From Aplysia californica (Eukaryota; Mollusca; Gastropoda; Aplysiida; Aplysiidae), in the NCBI RefSeq assembly GCF_000002075.1, contig NW_004797871.1:52641-116640 (forward strand): 64,000 nt of DNA, given 5' to 3'. Below the pieces are notes generated by a model. The model saw only the letters and a program-made list of their open reading frames with translations. It was not told where the DNA came from and did no database searches. The first letter of the stretch is position 1. The number at the start of each line of letters is the position of its first letter. The position numbers and the translations under genes were made by a program. Below, piece by piece: positions 13,833-49,652 of the stretch.

Positions 13833-13967
13833 TCTCTTTTTACCTCCCTCTCCCTCACACTCTCTCTCCCTCACACTCTCTTTTTACCTCCCTCTCCCTC
13901 ACACTCTCTTTTCACCTCTGTCTTTCCTCATCTCTCCATCTCTTTCTTTCAATCCATCTGTCACCTT

Positions 13968-13999
<32 letters not shown>

Positions 14000-14060
14000 A
14001 TGTCTGTATGTATGTATATCAGTCTGTCTGTCTGTCTGTCTGTCAGTCTGTCTCGCTGTC
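13768..14060. repeat. CT-rich compound satellite
   Basis: (CT)n at 13772-13823. It is followed by at least three copies of a CT-rich unit ending CACACTCTCTTTTTAC, then CCTG and CTGT tetranucleotide runs at about 13973-14052. Confidence 0.9.
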
Positions 14061-14197
14061 AAAAGAGTCCTGAATATAAGACTCAGCTTGTCTCATGGGA
14101 TGACAATGTTAACGTTAATGATAAACTTTAGAAATCTCACATGAAATTCTTCCCCATCACGCAATAAAGAATATTTATATCATACAGACCCAAACTC

Positions 14198-14251
14198 ACA
14201 CTCTCTCTCTCTCTCTCCCTCCCCCCCCCTCTCTCTCTCTCTCTCTCTCCG

Positions 14252-14297
<46 letters not shown>

Positions 14298-14350
14298 TCT
14301 CTCTCTCCCCCTCTCTCTCTCCCCCTCCAACCCCCCTCTTCTTTCCCTCT
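14198..14350. repeat. (CT)n microsatellite
   Basis: Pyrimidine tract of CT units with C runs, read as GA on the minus strand. Confidence 0.9.
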
Positions 14351-14918
14351 TCCTTCCCTGGATCCCCTCACTCATTCATTGTCTCTGAAACTAAAAAGAT
14401 GGTAATAAAAAAGTTTTTTAAAAATTAAATCATCAAATTAATTCATAGACCATATTACATCCCATTGGCACAAGCTAGATCATTAAAAAAGCACAGGAGC
14501 ATTGAAAAGATGAGAGTTCTATTCCCGTGTGGAGTTCATGTTTTAGTAATATTTTCCTCTCTCCTTTGGAGCCTAGACCTAGTACCCAAAACATCCCTGG
14601 CTGGCCTCGACATAGGAAATGATCCAGTCCACCTGCAAAAGGATTTAACTGACTGGGTTGTGAGACAGTGCTAATTGTTCATTTGAAGATGAAGTGCTCC
14701 ATCTGACAAATGACCAATACTGTGTATGGAATAGCTTTCCTTCAATTTTTATAGAAAAAGAAAAAAAATTAAAGTCTAAAAAATTTTCAGAATAAGCAAC
14801 TAGATATTGAGATACATACCAGAACTTTTTTATGAAAAAGCTTGATTTCATCTCAAAGCATCTTAAACCAAACACTTCCAAACATGCTTAGCATATTTTA
14901 AAAAAGCAACATTATTCA

Positions 14919-14924
14919 TTTATT
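14919..14924 (-). promoter_or_regulatory. Candidate BBS2 polyadenylation signal
   Basis: AATAAA on the minus strand, about 290 bases after the BBS2 stop codon and the first exact match downstream of it. Use of this site is inferred from position only. Confidence 0.35.
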
Positions 14925-15216
14925 GCTTGACTTCATTTTTTCCATTTCATGCTAGAATAACCCTTACACCTTATTAATTGTACAGGCGGCATGAACAATT
15001 CAATATAATACAATATATAACATACTTCACAACTTCACACACAAGAATTACAACAATTTTTCAAATAAAAATACACCCTATGACAAAACAAACCTTAGAG
15101 ACCATCTTTGCTCATCTTCAAAGAAATCTCACACTATACTAGTAATGCAAATCTATACAACACTCTTCATGAAAAGTACACCAAAGAACTTCTTCAAAGT
15201 TGTTTGTTCTCTCTCC

Positions 15217-40195
<24,979 letters not shown>

Positions 40196-40282
40196 TGCTG
40201 TAGACTGTCAACTCTTAAGTTCCTCCAGTAAGAGCAGCTAAGACTTTTCAGTGTCTGGCTGTGAATGGGAAAAATATTAATA

Positions 40283-41900
40283 CAGTCAAACCTGCCATAA
40301 CAGAATCCTGCCCAAGACAGAAAACTGTATGCCCCTTGATAAATTCTTCTACATAACTCTACAATACATTTGAGTTGGAAACCTTCACAGCTCAGAAAAC
40401 AGACAGAGAAACCCCTTCCCTGTTGACTGTTTTGACCTTTTTAAGACCAAAAAAGTTTTCTCCCTTCAGCCCTGATTTAACAAATATCACGATTTAAGTT
40501 TGATTCGACCAGCTCTGGCCTTTATACCATATGCCACCATGCAAGAAAATGGGGAAGGGGTGTGATTTGGGAGATGGCTGTTATCCCACAAATGTGAGCC
40601 CTGAACTGTGAAGGTAGTCAGGGTAGTGTGGGTCTTCAAAGTGCTGAAGTGACCCACCAGCATGGAACCCTGGTAGCCAGAGCTATGAAATGTAACCACT
40701 GCTTGCTGCCCTGATTGTAGAGCCAGCCAAGAAAAAAGTTCCTTGATTCCTTGCTACATGCAGGGAAGGGATGGCTTGTTGATTGTGGTTACTACTTTGA
40801 CGGGTGGGGTACAGGGGGGAAACAAAGGAGAAGTTCAATCATTTCCGTTTTTAATTGGCTAACCAGTGGCCATTATGAGATGCAAACACTGGTGGCGATG
40901 ACACATCCCATTACTAGAGCGGTTAGGATAGTACAGTCAAACCTGCCCTGACGGCCACCTCTATAAGATGGCCACCTGTACAAACGGCCACTTTCCATTT
41001 CCCCCCTGCGTTTTTTCTGTATAATTTAACTGTGTAAAACAGGCACCTGTCCAACGCGGCCACGGCCACCATATTTTAACACACAACCCCTATCACAGTA
41101 AGCAATAACACCTGTCTTAGATGGCCACCTTAGTGACTCCATTACGTTTTGTCATAAATTGTGCACTGGCCCCTGGCGTTGTGGGCGAGCCGTCATAATT
41201 CAATCACTAGTCGTTGTTGTTAGGTAGTCCCTCCAACTGATCATGTTGCGTAGGCCCCTCCCACTGTTGACCAATAGCTACCAATTTTCAGCTGCTGGTG
41301 AGGTAAGCATGTGATCCCTCATAACCCATAAGCCCCGCCCACAACTCATACACAAATCGTACGTGAGACGAGCAGTCACTGTTTACCCAGTCTGTAACAA
41401 AGTAACAATGGACGTCAACATGAAATTGCCACAGAAGCGTCGCTCGTTCTCCGAGTCGTGGCGACCCATGCATTTTTTTTAACATGGCACTCGGTCTTCC
41501 TCGTCTGATATATTTTGTTTTATTGTCACCCTTGCCCAAAATCAGCAACAAAATAAAAATAACAAACAAAATACAAACCAACAACAAAAAAACCAAAACA
41601 ACAATACGGCTACTTTCGATTGGGACTTCAGATGGGAATGATTTGTTTTCTTTATCTTGATCAGTCCTGCCTAAGACGGCCACCTGTCTTATACGGCCAC
41701 TTTTCTCCTTGACAATGGGGGGCCCATCTTAAACAGGTTTTACTTTATTTAGTAGAGGTGTGAAGTTAAATCCACTACTTGACAACCAGACAGCTTGCCT
41801 GCTTCCATGACACCATGTGGGAACAAAACTGGAAGATGTGTTTATTAGCATGCTAGTCATCTGATACTGAAAATAATTGCATGATTTCACTGAACTCTTC
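40283..41900. mobile_element. CAGTCAAACCTG-type TIR element, outer copy (right end unclear)
   Basis: Starts CAGTCAAACCTGCC after a TA, 88 bp upstream of the BBS2 start codon. Its body (GTGAGCCCTGAAC, TGGTAGCCAGAG, GGATAG) matches 47415-48207 and the inverted copy 48279-49216. It is interrupted at 40932 by the element at 40934-41745 and resumes with GAGGTGTGAAGTTAAA. The right terminus could not be fixed. Confidence 0.6.
40934..41745. mobile_element. Nested pogo-like TIR element
   Basis: Left end CAGTCAAACCTGCCCTGACG after a TA. Right end is CAGGTTTTACTT before a TA, preceded by repeated GGCCACCTGTC and CTTATACGGCCAC motifs that mirror those of the left end. Within it, from 41408 (plus), an open start reads MDVNMKLPQKRRSF, resembling the N-terminus of pogo-type transposases. 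The rest of the transposase is absent, so this is a deletion derivative. Confidence 0.6.
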
Positions 41901-42068
41901 AGTGCAGAATAAACATGCTTTTACCGAATTCATAACTTCTAAACAATGTACCACACTCTTTCTTGACCAGTTCACGACAAATCTTTCACATTTACTACTG
42001 CAAAATGGGGCCCAGATCCCACATTTGTCTCTGGTGGCCCACAAATTGGGACTCAACAATTACATATA

Positions 42069-42505
42069 TGTGAGGCAGCGTGGTGGAATCAGGCTCTCAT
42101 CAATTTTTGGGCATGTAGAGTTATTGGTATCATCTTAAAGCTTGTTCACTTGTGTTTATTTGGAAGAAAAAAGTATCCATTTATCTTGAATACAAGTCGA
42201 GATATTTGCGAAAGAAGGAGGTGGGGGTCACCTGTTTTCAGAGGTACAATTAGTGAGAAAATGGCCGCCAAAGAATAGTTATGTCCTTAGCTTATGAGTC
42301 CATGGTAACTGAAAATTAACATTTTTTATACCTTTAATCAACGTTTTTCGGAAAAATCCACACAGAAATGAGTTCTTTAATGGGCATGAAAGGTGTTGAG
42401 TCAAAAAACAAAAATCTGATAAAAATTCACAAACCTGCAGAAAAATGCAAGTTTCTTCACTTTCATTATTTTGACGAGAGCCTGATTCCTACACACTGCC
42501 TCACA
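42069..42505. mobile_element. 437-bp element with ~40-bp TIRs, copy 1
   Basis: Left arm TGTGAGGCAGCGTGGTGGAA continuing into TCAGGCTCTCATCAA; right arm TTGACGAGAGCCTGATTCC to ACTGCCTCACA. TA on both sides. The second copy is at about 50139-50570. There is no coding capacity. Confidence 0.85.
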
Positions 42506-42535
42506 TATGTTTACTATCTTTATTTTTATGAAGTG

Positions 42536-42589
42536 ACTATTTCTCCGAACGTTCGGAGAAATAGTGCCGATCATTATTTCTCCGAACGG
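42536..42589. repeat. Perfect 30-bp palindrome plus one 37-bp minisatellite unit
   Basis: Bases 42536-42565 are ACTATTTCTCCGAAC followed exactly by its reverse complement. The right half begins a unit (GTTCGGAGAAATAGTGCC) that ends TTTCTCCGAAC. Related tandem units lie at 43742-43882. Confidence 0.9.
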
Positions 42590-43007
42590 TTTCTGGCCTC
42601 GTGATTTTTTGCCTATTTGCAAGAGTTCAGCGCCAACTGTCATTCTGCCATTCTGCGAGGTCTGGGAAGGAGCTTAAATTTTTGGGTCTAGATCTATTTC
42701 AATTTTCAAGAGCTAGTCTAGAGATTTTTAGATGAGTGTAAAAACGTGAAAAAGAAAGGTTTCACAACAGAATGAAATCAAAATTAGAACAGCCCATAAA
42801 CAACCACAAATTTAACAAATAAGGGTGTGTGTCCACCTGTCCGAAGAAGATTGGCTGTTTTAACCCTAAATGTGCGTAATTTTTTTTTCAAGTACAGCCT
42901 AGGATATTACATGTAAATTATGGAATCACACACAAGGAGTCTGCCAGTGTCAGTACATGTAATCGGTTTTGGTGGAACGCTTTTACATAACACATTTAAA
43001 TCTATAT

Positions 43008-43030
43008 ATATATACATGTATATATATTTA
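43008..43030. repeat. Short TA/TATACATG run
   Basis: TATATATATACATGTATATA-type palindromic low-complexity DNA. Confidence 0.6.
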
Positions 43031-43741
43031 GAATCTAATGAAGGTAGGAACATCAAATTGAATGACGTTACACTATACAACATCCCCCCCCCCCTTTTTC
43101 CCCCGCAAAAAAAAATTAATAGAAAAACAACACATCAGAACAATAACAAGAAAAAAAAATTACACATCAACAAAATAAAACACCACAAAGAGGGAAAAAT
43201 AAAAGAGGAACAGCAATACAAATCGTATGTAACTGTAACATACTCAACAAATCAACGAGGTGACGACAAGGGAGATAGAGATGAAGTGAAGATAAGTGAA
43301 CTTTCTTTCAAAAGTAAAGAGGTTTGGTTTCTCTTTTTTTTAATTTGACTTTTATTCCCCAATTCGGGGACCAAAAAAATGTCAAAAAATCGAGCCACCT
43401 TTGATTGGTTGCGGCCACGACAAACGCAGATGCTAGTTCTACGTGTCGTTATCAATAACCCTCCATAGATTTAGATCTAGATAGCACACGAGTGAACACA
43501 ACACATTAAGTTTAAAAAAAAAAAAAGAGCAGCACAATTCATAGGCAACACGTCATCTGTAGCGAAAAACTGTTTGGAACAGTAGCATTTCTATATAAAT
43601 ATTTACAGCGGATATTTTTTGGACCGATTGAACCATATTGTATACGAACAATCTTTGGTAGGCCTATAATATAATTATAGATCTATATATATATATATAT
43701 ATATATATCCGAAATTTGCGGGAAAGGATGTGATTTCAGTG

Positions 43742-43885
43742 TTCGGAGAAATAGTGCCCAGCTTTATTTTCCCGAACGTTCGGAGAAATAGTGCCAAGCT
43801 TTATTTTCCCGAACGTTTGGAGAAATAGTGCCCAGCCTTATTTTCCCGAACGTGCGGAGAAATAGTGCCCGCCTTATTTTTAACA
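43742..43885. repeat. 37-bp minisatellite, about four units
   Basis: Units begin GTTCGGAGAAATAGTGCC and end TTATTTTCCCGAAC. Unit borders form CCGAACGTTCGG. The last units are degenerate (GTTTGG, GTGCGG). Confidence 0.9.
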
Positions 43886-44159
43886 TATTGTGTATTGATA
43901 AATCAAAATATTGGTTGTCTTTGCTTTATTAGCCTATATATTCAGTTTAGACCGTGTTTTGATCTAGATCTAGCTAGATCTAGATCTAAATTAAATAGTA
44001 CCCCGCTCACCCTCGGAATTCTTTCAGTTGTCCAACCCGTTTTATGAAAAAGATTTGGTGTCCCCAGCTGTAAAGGCAGTAACTTTTAGAGGCACATGAT
44101 AAAAACAGCAAGAAAATTGAAGACTTCTGATTGCGCTGGTTTCAATACACTTTATTACA

Positions 44160-44345
44160 GAGAGTAACTTTAGGTAACTAGATCTAGTATTCTAGTAGAA
44201 CTCTCGTAGCGTTCAAGACTACGAAAATTGAGAATGAAGGAAGATAGATGTGTCTAGAATCTAGATCTATAAATCTAGATCTAGATCTAGATTCTAGATA
44301 TCTATCTATATTTTCTAGATCTAGAATCTAGAATCTAGATTAGAA
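44160..44345. repeat. TCTAGATCT-rich cluster 2
   Basis: Alternating TCTAGA and AGATCT at 44178-44190 and 44253-44345, like the cluster at about 6 kb. Confidence 0.7.
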
Positions 44346-44349
44346 GTAG

Positions 44350-46075
44350 AGATCTTGATTTTGATGTGATAAGCAAGAATTGTTTGATCCATCAAAATCA
44401 AATTAGTTTTGACTTCTTCTGTTAAATAAGCACTATAACCTATACATCTCTCATTTCATTATGACATCGGTGTAAATTTTGATTACACAATGTTATTTTT
44501 CAAACTTACCATCAAAAATGGAACGTATGATAAGAATTCATAATATTATTTTTGACTGGCCGTCGTCAATGAAGCTCTGCCTACAAAACTATTTCCTGGG
44601 AGTTACGCACCTTTGCATCATAGCGGGAGATAACCGTGCCGAAGGCCCCTTCTATGTGTGTGTGTGTCACTGTGTGTGTGTGTGTGTTCGTGTCGCACAC
44701 ATGAGTAACTCTCCTCGATATGGTGTGTTCAAAAGAGTGTATTGAGTGAGTAAATGAATGGTGTGTACTGTGTACATAGCCGCTGTTTCCGTCCCTATCT
44801 TCGCTGCTGTGTCTGCCGGTCGTTGTTGAGGAGATTAGCTAGAGGTAAAGAGTGAAGTGAAGTGACAAGGAAAGAGGAGAGTGATTGAACATGATATCCT
44901 AGAATATAGAGTCTAGATAGAATCTAGGGTGATCTTATACTTTTGCACGTTAAATTCCCAAGCCAAAGTCTACTAATCCCCGACACAGACCTTCAAAACT
45001 TTGAACTGGGCCTAAAAATGTGTAAACTACCGTAATTTTGTCATGAACAGATCATAATAATAACAGTGGTTTTCAGTCTTCCATCATGATTTTGGAAGCC
45101 ATTGATGATTGAGTATAATCTTGATGACATAGAATTTTGATCCAGATCTGATAGTGGTCGCTCGTTTTGGAAGTCTTCAATGAAGAATTTAACGTGCTAA
45201 AGTATAAGATCATCGAATCCTAGATCTACATTAGGGCTGTACCCCGGTAGCAAACCCGCTCGTGCTCGCAAGCCCCTAGTTCAAATTCAAGTCACAAGCC
45301 TCAAATCACTAGGTCAAATCATCAAATCAAATCACCAGCATGATAAGTTGAGTCTAGCGCAAACTGTAACCTCCTTGGTCTTGTCTAAACTTCAAGTCCA
45401 CAGCAATTAGCAATCCGCGAAGCCACTCGTGTCAGGCCCCCTCATCATCCCCACCCTGCTTGCAATCCGCGAAGCCACTTACGTCAGAAAAAGAGAGAGG
45501 GGAGAGTGAGAGATCTCGCCCACAGAGTCACTGCGCGGCGTGGCGCTGTAGTTTACTCGATTAATCGAAGGCCTGCGCAAGCCTCAAGTCCCATCTGCAG
45601 CCACAAGCCCCACAATTCACACAGTACTGATTTGCGCTAGGCCTAGAGATTTGCCCTAGGACAAGCTCGAGACCTGACCTGCTGACTTGTATTGTCTCGA
45701 TACGCCGAGCGAGCGGCACGCCGCGGTATCGCTCGATGGCGTAGGACCGCTCGATGGCGACAAGACAGCTCGATGTGTTCAAACAGCAGTACTGCTCGCT
45801 GTGTGAACTTTGAACCGTGGAGGAAGGGAGAGGCTGGGCTTGTTTTGGTGCAAGGCGTAGAGAGCTGAAGTTATTTTTAACTTCCCGCCGTTAATCAGCT
45901 AAGCGAATGGATTTATAAGTGAGAAGGAACGTGGTATTGTAGTAACAGAGACCTAGGTTTCTGGTAGTAATAATAATAAGTTGACTTAGATTACCCTAAA
46001 ATGGAGAACTCCAGGGGTCGTTGTCATTGGCTTTTGTATCGTATGTATGTAACCTATTTTGTAGATGTGTTACAC
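44350..46075. other. Intergenic DNA, no gene seen
   Basis: No supported gene. A short direct repeat (GCAATCCGCGAAGCCACT) occurs at about 45410 and 45461. GC content rises at 45420-45780, with repeated GCTCGATGG/GCTCGATG words. Confidence 0.35.
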
Positions 46076-46079
46076 TCAC

Positions 46080-46275
46080 AGTGACATAATACAGAACATT
46101 TAGGAGACGGGCTAGGCCTACTTCAACCCAATGTCAGGGCCAACCTGAGCTGAGAGGGAACAACGCCCCAGCAGAAAGACGGAGGTTCTCAGTAAAAATT
46201 TCTCCCCATACGGGAATCAAACTGAGGTCTTTTGCGTGCGGCGATGAAGCGCTTGGCTCGTGCACATTAAAAATA
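46080..46275 (-). mobile_element. tRNA-derived SINE-like sequence
   Basis: Minus strand carries CTCAGTTTGATTCCCGTATG, a B-box match, after AGCGCTTCATCGCCGC. The downstream body ends near TGTGAGTGTAACAC. Boundaries approximate. Confidence 0.45.
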
Positions 46276-46689
46276 AACAGGCCTTAACATCGTAAGAATA
46301 GCCGATCCAATATTAATTTTTAAGTGCATTGAATAGAGCTTTTTGTTTTTTACAACCGAACTATGAAAAAAACAACAACCGATCTTGCACTTTTGGTGCA
46401 AGCCTCTCAATGCAAATAACAAGAGAATCTTCTGTAAGATGTACTGAGCCCACTGCCACGAGAGTTCGCGACGTCACGACACAGTACAGCAGGACTGTCC
46501 ACGAGTCACAACTCACCGGAAGTTCCCTCCGGTAGCAAGCGGGAGGCAATTTATCAAATCACAAGCCTGCTCGCAAGCCACTAGCGCAAGACGTCCGCTG
46601 CTTTGCAAGACTTCGATTAACCGAGCAGAATCCAGCCTAATCTACATCAAACCTAATAATTGCAAAGCATCAAATTATGGTCAAAATCA

Positions 46690-46887
46690 GGGGGGGGGGG
46701 GGGGGCATGTACCCCTGAAACCCCCCCCCCCCCCTCCATGGTTTTGTTAGGTCAGGAGGGCTCCCCTGAAAATCTCCCACCCCCCCCCCCCCCTTTTGTT
46801 TTTTTAAAAAAAAAGGGAAATTTTACATCCCCCTTTTTGGGGGGTTTGCCCCAAATTTTTAATTTCAAACCCAAAAAAAAAACCCCC
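46690..46887. other. Homopolymer-rich sequence bordering the gap
   Basis: Runs of G, C, A and T alternate in a way seen nowhere else in the window. This probably reflects poor consensus at a contig end rather than real sequence. Confidence 0.6.
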
Positions 46888-46987
46888 NNNNNNNNNNNNN
46901 NNNNNNNNNNNNNNNNNNNNNNNNNNNNNNNNNNNNNNNNNNNNNNNNNNNNNNNNNNNNNNNNNNNNNNNNNNNNNNNNNNNNNNN
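46888..46987. other. Assembly gap, 100 N
   Basis: Exactly 100 N, the conventional placeholder for a gap of unknown size. The distance between BBS2 and TOP3B is therefore uncertain. Confidence 0.99.
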
Positions 46988-47099
46988 AGCACCTCCTTGC
47001 GTGCGCAGATCGACTGCTGTTCATCAGCAGTTCGAGTTCGTTCAGTGCGGAGTTTTAGGTTTTTTAAATTAAAATAAATGACCTCACGCCTTTCATTCT

Positions 47100-47400
47100 A
47101 AAGTAAAATTAAATGAAGAAAACAATCACCCATTCCTCCGGAAGAGGTTTTTTGTCAGGGTAACCATTTTAAAAAAGCATTGTTCCGAAATTTATTCAAA
47201 AACTTGCTAGTTTCACTTTGATTTTTTTAACACAAGTAAAGTAACTCTGTTCGCAAAGGGTGCGCTTTTGCGAAGAGGGCGCCACAGAAGTTTGAGGACA
47301 CTTTTTTAAATTGGCTCAAAGAGAGGAGTGGCCCCTCTTGTTATGTAGACTTTTTGATGATGCCTAGTCTAAACAGACGGGACCCAGATTCTTAAATTTA
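47100..47400. mobile_element. Fragment related to the 10.2-10.6 kb TIR element
   Basis: Shares TTTTGTCAG, CATTTTAAAA, TTCCGAA and AGTTTCACTTTGATTTTTTT with about 10280-10400. The left end is lost at or before the assembly gap. Confidence 0.5.
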
Positions 47401-47414
47401 AGCAGTTACTTACC

Positions 47415-48207
47415 AAAATGGAAACCTGTCCAATGCGGAAACGGAAAGGAAAATCCACTCCCTTCTGAGGGTTTTCCGTGTCTAAGATGGAAAATGCTTT
47501 GCCCATTCAGTCCTGATTTGAAACAAAACTCACAAGTTTGGTTCTGTCCGCTGGCTCTATACTATACATACTTTATGCTATGCTGCCTGGTGAGGAAGGG
47601 GAGTAGGGGTGAAATTTGAGGGAAGGTGTTACCCGATCTATGTGAGCCCTGAGCGATGAAGATGGTCTGGATGGTGTGGGTTTGAAATCTCACGAGTGCC
47701 AGTGAAAGTGCTCGAGTGGCAGTCCAGCATGGATACTTTCATTGGTAGCCAGAGGTCAGAGGTGTGAAATTAGTTTGACCAATGCCTGCTGCCCTGATCG
47801 TATGGCCAGCCGAGAAAAGAATTCCTCGAATCGTTGTTACCTGACAGAGAGAGGTGGCATTAGTTGACCGTGCTTATTTTTATTACACTGATGGGTGAGG
47901 CTACGGGTGGAAGCAAAGTAGGAGATGTTCAAACATTTGTTTTTAATAGGTCAAACAGTGGTCCTATGAAATGCAAGCACTAGTGGTAATTGGATCAATA
48001 GACCTACCCATGTCATTATCAGAAAGGATAGCAACTGAGAGGTGTGAAGTTTTAACCACTTAAATTGTGATTGGTTGCTGACCGGACAAGTGTCCTTTGA
48101 CCTCCCCCCCCCACCCCCCATCTCCCCATCTCCCCATTGAATTCCCCTGTCTAAGATGGAATTTTATTCCTACTCCCTTGCGATTCCGTCTTATACAGGT
48201 TTGACTG
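47415..48207. mobile_element. CAGTCAAACCTG-type TIR element, plus copy
   Basis: Left end near GAAACCTGTCCAATGCGG; right end CTTATACAGGTTTGACTG before a TA. The body matches 40283-40930 in the same orientation and 48279-49216 in inverse orientation. Non-coding. Confidence 0.65.
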
Positions 48208-48278
48208 TAATTGCATAAGAAATCTAGATTACATCTAGAGTCTAGTTTGCTGTAACTTTTTATATCCACAGCGAATTA

Positions 48279-49216
48279 CAGCTGAACCTGTGTAAGAGGG
48301 AATCACAAGGGAGCCGGAATAAAATTCTGTCTTGGACATTTTTCATCTTAAACAGGGGAGTTTAGTGTGGAGATGGAAGACGTTGGGGGGGGGGGGGGGA
48401 TTACAAAGGCCCTGCCTGAGATCCTAGGATCGCTTGTCCAGTCGGCAAACAATCACAAGTAAATTTACAAAACTTCACACCACTCAGCTGCTATCCTCTC
48501 TGATAATGAAGTACGTCTGCCTTTTTTATCCAATGACCTCGAGTGCTTGCATTTCATAGGACGACTGTTTGACCTATTGAAAACAGAAATGTTTGAACAT
48601 CTCCTTTGCTTCCACCCTTAGCCCCACCCATCGGTGTAACAAGCGCAGTCAACCAATGCCACCCCTCACTACTGCGGCACACAGAATTTAGTGTAGAATT
48701 CTGTGCAGCCGTATAACAACGATTCAAGGAACTCTTTTTTTCGACTGGCTGTACGATCAGGGCGGCAGACATTAGTCAAACTAATTTCACACCTCTGGCC
48801 TCTGGCTACCAGTCAGTGAAAGTTTCCAGGCTGGAGCGCCACTCAAACACTTTCACTGGCACTCGTGAGATTTCACACCCACCCCACCCTGACCATCTTC
48901 ATCACTCGGGGCTCACATGAATGGGGGTAACATCTACCCTCAAATTGCACTCGTACTCCCCTTCTTCGCCCGGCAGCATAGCGTTAAGTTTAGAGCCGGC
49001 GGACAAAACCAAACTGGTGAGTTTTTGCAAATCAGGGCTGAACGGCAAAACATTTTCCGTCTTAGACAAGTAAAACCCTCGGAAGGGAGTGGATTTTTCT
49101 TTCCTTTTCCGCTTTGGATAGGTTTCCGTTTTATACGGGTAATTAAAGAGAATAATATCAAATGGGGAGCAGGGAGATTCCGTTACAACAGGTTTCCGTT
49201 AAGGCAGGTTCGACTG
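48279..49216. mobile_element. CAGTCAAACCTG-type TIR element, inverted copy
   Basis: Left end CAGCTGAACCTGTGTAAG after a TA; right end GTTAAGGCAGGTTCGACTG before a TA, so both termini are present. With its neighbour it forms an imperfect inverted repeat with arms of about 650-750 bp around a centre near 48.25 kb. Confidence 0.75.
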
Positions 49217-49652
49217 TACTAGATATGATGTGAATGTGGATGATTTTTTATAGACCACCAATATTCTCACCCCTGGTGAGAATAACTCATGACCCGCTAT
49301 TCTCATCCCCCACCCCACCCCCCTATAGTTTCATCCCATGTTTTGTTCACATATGGAATTCAGATAGGCCTAATGGGAGGACTTCCTTAACGAGCGCAAC
49401 CACTATTAGACAGAGTAGAGTAGTAATTGAATAGAGGGCTAGGGGTAGGGGCACAGTTAGGAAGGTTAAGGTTAGGTCTCTTCTTCATTGTGTTTGTTGG
49501 GGTGGTCGCTTGTTAAGGAAGTCCTTCCGGCCTAAAGGTAATAATATGGGTAATAACCTCTGCAGGGCATTAGGCCAAAACCAAACTGGAACTGGAAAGA
49601 AGAAATATTATGTCCTGTAACCATCTAAGTAATTAGTTAAAAATTAATTTAA

